DNA of 9,184 nt from Chloroflexota bacterium (lineage in GTDB: Bacteria > Chloroflexota > Dehalococcoidia > Lucifugimonadales > Lucifugimonadaceae): NCBI GenBank assembly GCA_016210435.1, contig JACQUF010000279.1:1-9184 (forward strand), given 5' to 3'. The notes beneath the pieces are model-generated. The model saw nothing but the letters and a program-made list of their open reading frames with translations. It searched no databases and was not told the DNA's origin. A program made the translations under genes and the position numbers. Positions 1-7,262 of the stretch are shown one piece after another. How positions within the stretch are numbered: position 1 is the stretch's first letter; the number at the start of each line of letters is the position of its first letter.

Positions 1-1
1 G

Positions 2-787
2 CTCTACCAGATCCGCGGCCGCATCGGCCGCAGCGCCCGGCGGGCCTATTCCTACCTGCTTGTGCCGCGCGGCAAGAAGCTGACCGAAACGGCGGAGCAG
101 AGGTTGAACACGATACTGGCCGCTACCGAGCTCGGCGTCGGCTATCAGATCGCGATGCGGGACCTGGAAATCAGGGGCGCCGGGAACATCCTTGGCGCGG
201 AGCAGAGCGGCCAGATTGCCGCGGTCGGTTTCGACCTTTATTCGAAGCTGCTCGCCGAGGCCGTGACCGATCTCAAAGCAGATGCCGATGGCAAGCCGCG
301 GCCCGAGCACAGGCGCGATTTCTCCCTGGTACAGGTCGAGCTTGGCATCGACTCGCGGCTTCCCTACACGTATGTAGAGGACTTCGTCGAACGATTGACC
401 TTGTATCAGCGGCTCGCACGCATCATCGATCTAGGCGCGGTCGATGACATTCGCGACGAGCTGCGGGACCGATTCGGGCCGGCGCCGAAGCAGGCCGAGC
501 TGCTGCTCTACCAGACTCGAACCCGTGTGCTCGCCGAGGCGTGCAACGCAGACAGCGTCGTCGCCACAAAGGACCGGATCACGATCTCGTTGCGAGACGC
601 CATCGGAGGGGCAAGGACTGCCCTGCAGCGAGTGATCGGGCGTCTGGCGGATGTCGGCTATATGCAAATCCGGATGGAGATCGACCGCGAGGACGACGAG
701 TGGATGGAGCGCCTGGAGTCCGTCCTCGACGAGGTTGCGGGCTTCCGTCAGCGCACGCTGCAGACGCTGGTTGGCGCCCACGCCTGA
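2..787 (+). CDS. mfd: Transcription-repair coupling factor Mfd, C-terminal 261 residues (5' end outside window)
   Basis: Mfd is a cytoplasmic ATP-driven translocase that removes RNA polymerase stalled at DNA lesions and recruits UvrA for nucleotide excision repair. The reading frame is open from base 2 and enters from the left edge, so the N-terminal UvrB-like, RNA-polymerase-binding and most helicase domains are missing here. The fragment begins in helicase motif VI (YQIRGRIGRS, fragment residues 2-11), followed by the family-typical block ELGVGYQIAMRDLEIRGAGN and then LGAEQSGQIAAVGFDLY, which mark the TRG region of Mfd/RecG-type translocases. Residues from about 140 to the end fit the C-terminal regulatory D7 domain that folds back on the UvrA-binding surface. 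The gene ends in TGA at 785-787, 36 bases from the convergent HAD gene. A GTG at 62 lies inside the conserved domain and is not a plausible gene start. Identification is secure; only the upstream extent is unknown. Confidence 0.95.
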   Translation, partial: LYQIRGRIGRSARRAYSYLLVPRGKKLTETAEQRLNTILAATELGVGYQIAMRDLEIRGAGNILGAEQSGQIAAVGFDLYSKLLAEAVTDLKADADGKPRPEHRRDFSLVQVELGIDSRLPYTYVEDFVERLTLYQRLARIIDLGAVDDIRDELRDRFGPAPKQAELLLYQTRTRVLAEACNADSVVATKDRITISLRDAIGGARTALQRVIGRLADVGYMQIRMEIDREDDEWMERLESVLDEVAGFRQRTLQTLVGAHA

Positions 788-823
788 CGTCGCCCGGTTG
801 CACGCCGGCGCGACCGCGCCCTC

Positions 824-1534
824 TTACCTCATCCGATCAAGCACGCCTGCGATCTCGTCGAGCCTTGTAATGCGCGGATGCGCCGAGTAGTCCGGGTGGT
901 TGCCGTAGCGGTCCAGCAGGACCGGATTGATGCCCACCGCAGCTGCACCCAGGATGTCCGAATCGATCTGGTCGCCAACGTGCACCGCCTCCGCGGGCCG
1001 GACGCGAGCCCTGGCGAGGGCAGCCCGAAAGATCGGCGGATGCGGCTTCTCAGCACCCGCCTCACGCGAGGTGATAACGAAGTCAACGTGGCCGGTCAGC
1101 TCCAGGTCCCGTTTCAACTGGTCGCCCGGCTGATTGATGTTTGAAATCGCCCCGACCCGCAGCCCCCGTCCGCGCAGGCCATCGAGTGTCGGCGCTGCGT
1201 CCGGGAACAACCTCAAGCGATATTCCTGTCGCCGGACTGCGTGCCAGACGCGAGCGGCAAATTCCGCGTTGACATCATGACCGGAGCCTTTGAGAACCCG
1301 GCGTTCATATTCTGCGAAGAACCGTTCCCGTTCGTCGGGGTCCATGCTGTGGACCGGCCGAGTGCGATTTTGTTCGTTCATGAAGGCGTCGGCTTCGTGG
1401 TACCCGCGGGCGGTACCTTCGAGTGTCAATTTCAAACCATATTCGGATGCCGCCGCGGCCTGGATTTCTTCGCGTGGCGGGTGGAATCCCGCGAGCGTGT
1501 TGTAGACATCGAAGAAGACAGCCTTGATCGGCAT
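824..1534 (-). CDS. HAD-superfamily hydrolase (haloacid dehalogenase-like, HDHD3-like), 236 aa
   Basis: This is a soluble HAD-fold enzyme using an aspartyl nucleophile; the substrate cannot be told from sequence. Visible motifs: motif I FFDVYNTL (residues 7-14, nucleophile D9), motif II Ser in AISN (S131), motif III Lys in AEKPHP (K163), and motif IV VGDQIDSDILGA (D188, D193). Residues about 15-105 form the helical C1-type cap. The second motif I position, usually Asp in phosphatases, is Tyr (Y11). That is the pattern of L-2-haloacid dehalogenases (DxYGT), yet motif IV is phosphatase-like. The start chosen is the ATG at 1534-1532, directly before motif I. An in-frame extension to 1603 would run into the end of comF and adds no recognisable sequence. 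The start shares one base with the comF stop (TAATG), so translation is probably coupled to comF. Fold assignment is firm; activity is not. Confidence 0.88.
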   Translation of the reverse strand: MPIKAVFFDVYNTLAGFHPPREEIQAAAASEYGLKLTLEGTARGYHEADAFMNEQNRTRPVHSMDPDERERFFAEYERRVLKGSGHDVNAEFAARVWHAVRRQEYRLRLFPDAAPTLDGLRGRGLRVGAISNINQPGDQLKRDLELTGHVDFVITSREAGAEKPHPPIFRAALARARVRPAEAVHVGDQIDSDILGAAAVGINPVLLDRYGNHPDYSAHPRITRLDEIAGVLDRMR

Positions 1535-2262
1535 TAGACCTCTCTGGCGAGGACCAGGGCGGATACCTCGGACGCGCCCGCAGCAACCAGGGCCGCAGCG
1601 CATTCCCGCAACGTGCTTCCCGTAGTGGCAACGTCATCTACCAGGAGCACGCGCAGTCCAGTCACGGCGTCTGACCCCGCAAATGCCCCGCGGACCTGTC
1701 TTTCGCGCTCCGCATCGGACTTTGCTCGGGCCTGCGGAGGCGTATCCGTGACCCGCCGCAGCGCGGTTGCTTCGACTCTGATGTTCCGCAGCCTGCCCAA
1801 TCGCCGGGCCAGCAGTTCTGCCTGGTTGTACCCGCGTGCTCTAATGCGGCTTCGCTGCATGGGCACAGGGACGATTACATCGGGTCGCAGCGACGCTACG
1901 CGTGGATCCGCCGCCATGAGCGAACCGAGAACCGGGGCGAGGGAACGGAGATCACGGTACTTGAGGGCATGGACTGCACTCCGGATCGCGCCTCCGAACT
2001 GGAATACGGCGACCGTAGACGAAAGGTTTGGAGGCGCCGACGCGCACCGCGTGCAAAGCGCCGCGGTCCCAAGGGGCTGGGCGCATCGCGTGCAGGCAGG
2101 GCCATCGAGCCTGATCGAAGCGCGAATACACTCGTCGCACAGGAGGCGCCCGCCCCGGTCGCAATGGACGCACCTTGGTGGAAACACGAGATCGAGCGCA
2201 GCCGAACCCGCGCGCGCAATTCGGGTCCTGAGTCGCAGTCCTTGCGCGTACAATTTCGACAC
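1534..2262 (-). CDS. comF: ComF family protein (double zinc finger plus phosphoribosyltransferase domain)
   Basis: ComF-like proteins carry a zinc-binding N-terminal part and a type I phosphoribosyltransferase fold; some members are needed for DNA uptake in natural transformation, and many are uncharacterised. Counting from the GTG at 2262 (242 aa), the FPPRC entry motif lies at 27-31. Four Cys pairs follow: C31/C34, C42/C45, C57/C60 and C70/C73. Then come IVPVPM (130-135), RARGYNQAELLA (141-152), TPPQA (174-178) and the PRPP loop VDDVATTGSTL (208-218). All are standard for the family and the length is usual. The start is uncertain: none of GTG 2286, GTG 2262 or TTG 2253 has a Shine-Dalgarno site. 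The frame stays open to an ATG at 2442, but that would overlap the hpf coding region and is unlikely. The gene is divergent from hpf and overlaps the HAD gene start by one base. No com pilus or DNA-transport genes are in view, so a competence role is not shown. Confidence 0.85.
   Translation of the reverse strand: MSKLYAQGLRLRTRIARAGSAALDLVFPPRCVHCDRGGRLLCDECIRASIRLDGPACTRCAQPLGTAALCTRCASAPPNLSSTVAVFQFGGAIRSAVHALKYRDLRSLAPVLGSLMAADPRVASLRPDVIVPVPMQRSRIRARGYNQAELLARRLGRLRNIRVEATALRRVTDTPPQARAKSDAERERQVRGAFAGSDAVTGLRVLLVDDVATTGSTLRECAAALVAAGASEVSALVLAREV
2249..2254 (+). promoter_or_regulatory. Possible -10 element of the hpf promoter
   Basis: TACAAT is a good -10 match 60 bases before the hpf start codon and would give a leader of roughly 50 bases. 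No convincing -35 hexamer is present: at 17-base spacing the sequence is TCCTGA. The element lies just inside the 5' end of comF on the other strand, so if real the two divergent transcription units share this control region. Support is limited to the -10 match. Confidence 0.3.
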
Positions 2263-2302
2263 CGGTTGGATTTCGTTCGGCTTCACGAGGCAGCAGTTTA
2301 AT

Positions 2303-2306
2303 GGAG
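2303..2306 (+). promoter_or_regulatory. Shine-Dalgarno site fixing the GTG start of hpf
   Basis: GGAG sits 7 bases before the GTG at 2314, which is optimal spacing. It supports GTG as the true start of hpf and contrasts with the other genes of the window, whose starts lack such a site. The ATG at 2301, which overlaps this site, is in a different frame. Confidence 0.75.
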
Positions 2307-2313
2307 CAAACCC

Positions 2314-2925
2314 GTGGAACTGACGGTCACCGTCAAGAACCTGGCGCTTACCGATGCCCTCCAAGGCTACGCCCGGAAACGGCTCGCCAAGCTGGACCGC
2401 AGGCTCAGGAAGACGATACCGGTAAGGCTCATCCTCAAGCATGAGGAAACCAAGAGCATCGATTCCCGATACGTTGCGGAGGTCACGGCTGCCCTCAAGG
2501 GCGGAGCGATCATTCGCGGTGAGGAGCGGGCGGCGAACATAAACGCGGCGATCGACGGAGTTGTCGCCACCATCGTCCGCCAGATCGATCGCTACAAGAC
2601 CCGCCGCACAAGATCGAAGCGCGACGGCGGGATTTCCGAGTTCGAGCAGGCAATTGCCTCATCGCTGATTGCGGAATCAGAGGTCTCTGCCGCCGGTTCA
2701 GCTCGCGGGACGGGTGTCAAGACCAATCAGGGCGCGGTTGTCAGGGTCAAGCGTCACGAGGTAAGCCCCATGACCGTGGAACAGGCCGCGGCCCAGATGG
2801 ACCTCCTCGGCCACACGTTCTTCGTATTCCTGAACGTCGAAGGCGAATCCATCAACGTGGTCTATCGCAGGAACGACGGCGACTACGGTCTGATCGTGCC
2901 GGAGGTCGTCGGCGCGAGCTCGTAA
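2314..2925 (+). CDS. hpf: Long-form ribosome hibernation promoting factor (HPF/RaiA family), 203 aa
   Basis: Long HPF binds the 30S decoding region and, through its C-terminal domain, pairs two ribosomes into inactive 100S dimers during starvation or stationary phase. The N-terminal S30AE domain spans about residues 1-100: it begins MELTVTVKNLALTDALQGYA, has the basic helix RKRLAKLDRRLRK (21-33), and has a second helix around 73-95 ending in a basic patch (RRTRSKR, 97-103). A linker of about 40 residues follows. The dimerisation domain (141-197) shows VVRVKRHEVSPMTVEQA, MDLLGHTFFVF (162-172) and NVVYRRNDGDYGLIVP (181-196), the hallmark that separates long from short HPF. GTG is the start because of the GGAG site at 2303. 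The last 43 bases, encoding the final strand YGLIVPE and the tail, overlap the 3' end of the membrane-fusion gene on the other strand. Confidence 0.93.
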   Translation: MELTVTVKNLALTDALQGYARKRLAKLDRRLRKTIPVRLILKHEETKSIDSRYVAEVTAALKGGAIIRGEERAANINAAIDGVVATIVRQIDRYKTRRTRSKRDGGISEFEQAIASSLIAESEVSAAGSARGTGVKTNQGAVVRVKRHEVSPMTVEQAAAQMDLLGHTFFVFLNVEGESINVVYRRNDGDYGLIVPEVVGASS

Positions 2926-5900
2926 ATCGTGACCCGATCGTTTGAATAGACCGGCGCCAGGCCGTCGTCACGCATGCGATCGAACTTGGCGATCCCGGCG
3001 GCCGGGTAGTACTGCCGCTCCAACTCGCCAACGAACACGTATCGCACGTCGTACTCACGCATCAGCTCCAGGGCGGCGCGTTCATCGGTCGTTGTGAAGA
3101 TCCGGTTCACATCACCCCTGCGTTGGGTGACAGCCCACGAGTACTCGACCCGCTGCTGGCGCTGGTGCCAGTCCCATCCGACGACCGACGGCAAACCGGT
3201 GTACACGGAAACGCGGTTGCCCCAACGGTAGAGTTCGGTCAGCCCTTCGAGGACCACCGGCGACCCTTTGACGTTCTCCTGCAGCCACCGGATCGCGTCG
3301 AGATCGTATTTGAAATCGATTTCTGCGTTCGGCTCCCGATATGTTGTCCCGTTCATGTACGCCATGCCGTCCACGCCCGTAAAGGACGTGTCGAACCGGT
3401 CGGCGATCCGCGCCCGTGTACCAAGGACTGGATACACGAAGGTGGCGGTGAACAGCACTGCGATTGCCGCCAGCCAGGCTACGCGGCGAGCCGGCGCGCC
3501 CTTCAATGACAGCCAGCCGGCCGAACCCAGGCGCCACAGGATGTAGGCGGTCGCCAGGCCGAACAGCACCCAGGCCTGAAGGTAGAAATTGAAGACCGTG
3601 TTCATGCGTCCAATGTCGTTTTTCACCGACACCACGTCGACTGCCGCGCCGATCGCAAAGGCGATCGACAGCATTGCGGCCAGGATCACGAAGTAGCGCG
3701 AATTGGCGTCTTCGGCCCGGTATTTCAGGAACGCAAGGGTTGCCGTCAACAGGACCAGCCCCAGCGTGAAGACCAGGGTCGCGTAGCCAAATACCGCCAC
3801 GGCCGCAAACAATGCCGCAGGGACAGCGACATACAGCGCGAGGTACTCAGGCCTGAGCCCGGTCCTCCGCACCGCCTCGCCGATCGCCGACTTCGCCTCC
3901 CACACCAGGTAGCTGACGATGACGGCCAGGAACGGCCCGTGGACGGCCAGATACCTCCAGAGCGGTGTCTGGGTCTTGCTGGCCTCGATGCCGTCGTTGA
4001 ACAGCTCGAAGCGGAGGTGAAAGGGCAGGAAAACGACATAGCCGATCGCGGCAACCGCGATGGTCTTGACGATTCCGATCGCGAAAGATCGCCATAGCTG
4101 CCCTCTTCCGGCGAGCACTTCCCCGAAGAACGCGGCAGCGGCCGCGAGCACCAGATAGGTCGGGAAGTCCCACGCATTGATGACGCGCAGAACGCCCACC
4201 GCGATGCCGAGCAGCGCAATAGCCAGCCATTCCGCGGCTCTGCCCCTGCCCCTCTCCCAGGCACCGAGAAAGACGGTGATTGCCAGCCCGACTGCAAGCA
4301 GCGTGAATGGGATGGCGATCAGGTGCGCGTGCAGATCGGCGAAGAGGAATGTAAAAAATGGGAACTCCGTGATTTCGTTGCCGGGAGAGTCCGGCGCCAT
4401 CATCCGGGAGCTCCGCCAGTAATCGAATGGCGGAAACGGATCGCCCTGAGAAAGGGATCCCCACGCGCCCTCGACCAGCTGAACGAGGCCGTCGACGTTT
4501 CCGGCCACCGCTACCAGGACGGCCGCGGCGATGCCGGCGTACACCGGTCCACGGGACGGGCCGGCCAGGCCCCGCGCACGCCTCGTGCCCTCAGCCAGGG
4601 CGTAGACGACGGTGAAAGCGGCGCCAACTGTAAGGGCGAACAGCGCAGGAACGGCCAGATTGTAGGCCACCGACGGCGCAATTCCTGTCAGGCGGATCAG
4701 GGAAGCGACTACGAACTGGCCGAAGTAGTAATAGTTCAGATAGCCTCCCCCGAACCAGGGATCGTATGGCGGCATGATGGTCGATCGGGCGACGGCGTTG
4801 AGGTACGCGAAATCCATCGGCTTCTCGCCACCGCGGAAGGGGTGCCACAGGTCCGGGTTTGCCACCCTGATCAGCAGGAACGAAACGAACGCGGCGATGA
4901 ACAGGGCTTCGAGCGGGAGGGCCTTACGCCAGTTCCGGCGGATGAAGTTCCGGACCTCCCCGGCGTTTCGAACCCAGAGAATGCCGGAAACGACTGCGAC
5001 CGCCACGATCGACAGGACTACCGATAACCGGGAGAAACCGGCCAGGTCGAAGCTCGCCAGAAGCCACGCCAGCAAGGCGACGAGCAGTAGTCCGAGCAGC
5101 TTGGCTAAAAGGTAGCCCCGGCCCGCCAGCGGACGGAACACGAACAGCGCGATCGGGGTCACGGCAAGCCCGATGACTTCCATCGCGAGCAGCCAGACAA
5201 TCCACGACCACCGGTTCGCCGATCCATCGAGCTGGACGATGGACGCATACGTCCCGCCGGCGATCTGAGCGCCACGTTCCTCTTCGGTGAGCATCAACCC
5301 GAGGCTTGCGGTGGAAGGCGCGGCCTGCACGAGGATCTTGGCGAGTTCGCTCTCTGAATCGCCTCCGACGTACTTGAAGATCAGGGTGCGCGGATGGACG
5401 TAGACCGTGAAACTCTCGTCCGCCCACCCGAAGCCGACGGTTGCCACGCGTCCCGACGAATGCTCGTATCCAACCGGCGCCTCGAGACCGCCGCGCCCGA
5501 AGTAATCGTCCTCGTACGCAATTCCGGCGAAAGCGGGAATGCTTTCCGCGCTGTAGACAAGCTCGTATCCGAGGTCACCCGCGAACAGGCGCTCGTAGTA
5601 GGCCCGGCTGGCGGGATACCGCTCGGGAAGGCGGGACAACGTCGCGTACAGCCGGTTCGAATAGAGGACAAGGTAGTCGGCGAGCGCCAGCTGCTCAGCT
5701 ATCCGCTCGAATTTGGCCTGCGAATCGGGGTTATAAAGTTCGAGCTCCTGGGAGCGGAAGCGTGCGAGCTCGGGGATCCCCTCCTCCCAGTGCTCCTTGA
5801 GGACGATATCACCGGGCCCCGCGTGCGCCGTGAGCCAGTCCGATGCCGATTGTGCCGGGTGGGGCCGTGTGTAGATCGATGCATACGCGAGCGCGTAATG

Positions 5901-7229
5901 CGCGGTCGGGACCAGGACGGCTGCCAGAAGCGCGGCGACAGCCCATTTGCCTGCGCGAGGAGAGAGCCTTCCCTGGACCCATCCCGCGACGTTCCAGACA
6001 AGGCGCGCCCCGAACACGATCATAAACGGGACCGCGGGCAGCATGTAACGCATGAACTTGACTTCGAACCAGAGAGTGATCGCGACGTATGGCACAAGCC
6101 AGGCGAGTACCACCAGCTCTGTCTTCCGCCGTGTGCGGTACACGTGGACGAACGCCCAGGCGAATCCCGCCCAGACAAGGGTCCCGAGGACCGGACCCAG
6201 TCCCCATGTGGCGAGCTGCCAGACCTGATACCAGCGCGGTGTGTCGATGTACTGGCGGGTGTACGGGAGGTCGACTAACCGGCGGACCATCTTGGACTGC
6301 TCGGCCGTGTGCGCGATGAAAGTGCGGAAGTCGAGAAACATGTACGGCTGCGTCACGAAAACCGCGGCGAGTGCTACTGCTGCTGCGATGACGATGCCGC
6401 GCACCGCGCGGCGGCGGCGTTCCCGTGCCGCTTCCGGCGCTCCGGGTTCCAGCGCTTCGCCGGGTCCGGAGAACGCATATACCGCGAACGCGGCCAGAAG
6501 GGGCACCGCCAGCACCACGGCGCTGAACTTGGTCGCTATCGCAAGCCCGGCGAACAGGCCTGCCAGTGCGGCATCCGACGCCCGGCCCCGACGCGCCACG
6601 CGGGTCGCGAAGAAAACGCTCGCGGTTACGAACAGGGTCAGCAGGGTGTCGACCGCGTAGAAGTGGCTCAGCTGGATCCCTATCACCGCGAGGGCCGAGA
6701 GGAGAGCCGCCAGTACGGCAGTACGTGTCCCGTACCAGGACCGCGCCATGACGAACACAAGGCCTACGACGGCCGTATCCGCCAGTGCCGAAATCACGCG
6801 GCCAGGAATCCGCATGTCGAAGATGTCCATATCGGCGACCGGTGACACGGCGATCTCGACGGTTTTCAGCAGGTAGAGAGGAAGGCTGCCGTAGTTGAAC
6901 CAGCGCGGGTTCCACGGACTCTCCTCGGCGCTCGTGAGCTTGCCGATATCCGAGGGGCCAGGCGCCTCCAGTCGCTCTACGTACATCAGGATGGCCCGCT
7001 CGTCGGGGTGGAACAGGCCGCCCTGGTCCCAGTCGAGCCCGTAGAGTCGGAGCCCAAGCGCGAGGATAAGTACACCGGTAAGCGCGAACGCGACCGAACG
7101 CCCGCGGATGGCCGACCAGACTGCCGTCACCGGGGGCGTCGCCGGGCCCGGAAGGGTTTGCGAGGCGGGATCGAGCGCTACAGGGGCCGCCGAGCCCCCA
7201 TCCTGTGGCGCTTGGGTCGAAGTTGACAT
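2883..7229 (-). CDS. Giant membrane protein: GT-C (PMT/GT39-like) glycosyltransferase half fused to a YYY/DUF2298 half, 1448 aa
   Basis: An integral membrane protein with two large hydrophobic modules. A Pro/Ala-rich cytoplasmic tail (1-40) precedes the first helix (47-63). The first half (about 45-450) looks like a GT-C glycosyltransferase using polyprenyl-phosphate sugars: an acidic first outer loop with DWDQGGLFHPDERA (66-79; D76/E77 candidate catalytic acids), NYGSLPLY (112-119) and repeated helices to about 450. A hydrophilic, probably extracytosolic segment spans 452-670. Helices resume at W674, and the second half carries YYY-family signatures: GGEKPMD (800-806), NYYYFGQ (832-838), FADLHAHL (963-970), GRMNTVFNFY (1207-1216) and WGNRVSVYTGLP (1336-1347) followed by GWDWHQRQQR (1351-1360). 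Residues 1270-1448 form a second soluble part. YYY-family function is unknown; a role in building extracytoplasmic glycans is inferred from the GT-C half. ATG at 7229 is chosen; it faces the M16 gene across 33 bases. The 3' end overlaps hpf by 43 bases. Confidence 0.9.
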   Translation of the reverse strand: MSTSTQAPQDGGSAAPVALDPASQTLPGPATPPVTAVWSAIRGRSVAFALTGVLILALGLRLYGLDWDQGGLFHPDERAILMYVERLEAPGPSDIGKLTSAEESPWNPRWFNYGSLPLYLLKTVEIAVSPVADMDIFDMRIPGRVISALADTAVVGLVFVMARSWYGTRTAVLAALLSALAVIGIQLSHFYAVDTLLTLFVTASVFFATRVARRGRASDAALAGLFAGLAIATKFSAVVLAVPLLAAFAVYAFSGPGEALEPGAPEAARERRRRAVRGIVIAAAVALAAVFVTQPYMFLDFRTFIAHTAEQSKMVRRLVDLPYTRQYIDTPRWYQVWQLATWGLGPVLGTLVWAGFAWAFVHVYRTRRKTELVVLAWLVPYVAITLWFEVKFMRYMLPAVPFMIVFGARLVWNVAGWVQGRLSPRAGKWAVAALLAAVLVPTAHYALAYASIYTRPHPAQSASDWLTAHAGPGDIVLKEHWEEGIPELARFRSQELELYNPDSQAKFERIAEQLALADYLVLYSNRLYATLSRLPERYPASRAYYERLFAGDLGYELVYSAESIPAFAGIAYEDDYFGRGGLEAPVGYEHSSGRVATVGFGWADESFTVYVHPRTLIFKYVGGDSESELAKILVQAAPSTASLGLMLTEEERGAQIAGGTYASIVQLDGSANRWSWIVWLLAMEVIGLAVTPIALFVFRPLAGRGYLLAKLLGLLLVALLAWLLASFDLAGFSRLSVVLSIVAVAVVSGILWVRNAGEVRNFIRRNWRKALPLEALFIAAFVSFLLIRVANPDLWHPFRGGEKPMDFAYLNAVARSTIMPPYDPWFGGGYLNYYYFGQFVVASLIRLTGIAPSVAYNLAVPALFALTVGAAFTVVYALAEGTRRARGLAGPSRGPVYAGIAAAVLVAVAGNVDGLVQLVEGAWGSLSQGDPFPPFDYWRSSRMMAPDSPGNEITEFPFFTFLFADLHAHLIAIPFTLLAVGLAITVFLGAWERGRGRAAEWLAIALLGIAVGVLRVINAWDFPTYLVLAAAAAFFGEVLAGRGQLWRSFAIGIVKTIAVAAIGYVVFLPFHLRFELFNDGIEASKTQTPLWRYLAVHGPFLAVIVSYLVWEAKSAIGEAVRRTGLRPEYLALYVAVPAALFAAVAVFGYATLVFTLGLVLLTATLAFLKYRAEDANSRYFVILAAMLSIAFAIGAAVDVVSVKNDIGRMNTVFNFYLQAWVLFGLATAYILWRLGSAGWLSLKGAPARRVAWLAAIAVLFTATFVYPVLGTRARIADRFDTSFTGVDGMAYMNGTTYREPNAEIDFKYDLDAIRWLQENVKGSPVVLEGLTELYRWGNRVSVYTGLPSVVGWDWHQRQQRVEYSWAVTQRRGDVNRIFTTTDERAALELMREYDVRYVFVGELERQYYPAAGIAKFDRMRDDGLAPVYSNDRVTIYELAPTTSGTIRP

Positions 7230-7254
7230 TGCTTTCGATTCTATGGGATACCCT
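7223..7254 (+). promoter_or_regulatory. Probable promoter of the M16 peptidase gene
   Basis: A perfect -35 TTGACA lies at 7223-7228, overlapping the start codon of the opposing membrane gene. Candidate -10 hexamers are GATACC at 7247-7252 (18-base spacer) or TACCCT at 7249-7254 (20-base spacer). Either would start transcription within a few bases of the ATG at 7263. No Shine-Dalgarno site precedes that ATG, which supports a leaderless transcript. The -35 is convincing; the exact -10 is not. Confidence 0.45.
7238..7243 (-). promoter_or_regulatory. Probable -10 element of the GT-C/YYY gene
   Basis: On the minus strand TAGAAT lies 8 bases before the ATG at 7229, so transcription would begin at or within a base or two of the start codon. 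The -35 position at 17-base spacing (GCATGG) is a poor match. Upstream of the ATG there is only a weak GAAAG, no proper Shine-Dalgarno site, which fits a leaderless or near-leaderless mRNA. The element is 5 bases from the candidate -10 of the opposing M16 promoter. Confidence 0.45.
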
Positions 7255-7262
7255 TAATCACC

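Noticed and set aside
807..820. Small hairpin GGCGC-GACC-GCGCC between convergent mfd and HAD genes
   Set aside because: Only 5 base pairs, no T-tract on either side, and such repeats arise easily in GC-rich DNA. Location fits a bidirectional terminator but the structure is too weak to call.
1535..1603. Longer HAD protein starting at 1603
   Set aside because: The extension reads MRCGPGCCG-type sequence opposite in frame to the end of comF and adds nothing conserved; ATG 1534 is immediately before motif I.
1613..2323. 236-codon plus-strand frame opposite comF
   Set aside because: comF on the minus strand has clear Cys pairs and a PRPP loop; the opposite frame is Arg/Ser-rich and shows no family features.
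2314..2442. Longer comF with an ATG start at 2442
   Set aside because: The extra residues would be encoded opposite the conserved N-terminus of hpf and lack ComF-like sequence; ComF proteins normally begin shortly before the FPPRC motif.
5394..6278. Long open frame of 294 codons on the plus strand inside the membrane-fusion gene
   Set aside because: It is antisense to strongly conserved coding sequence, and its translation is rich in Arg, Asp and Glu with no recognisable domain, as expected from the opposite strand of GC-rich coding DNA.
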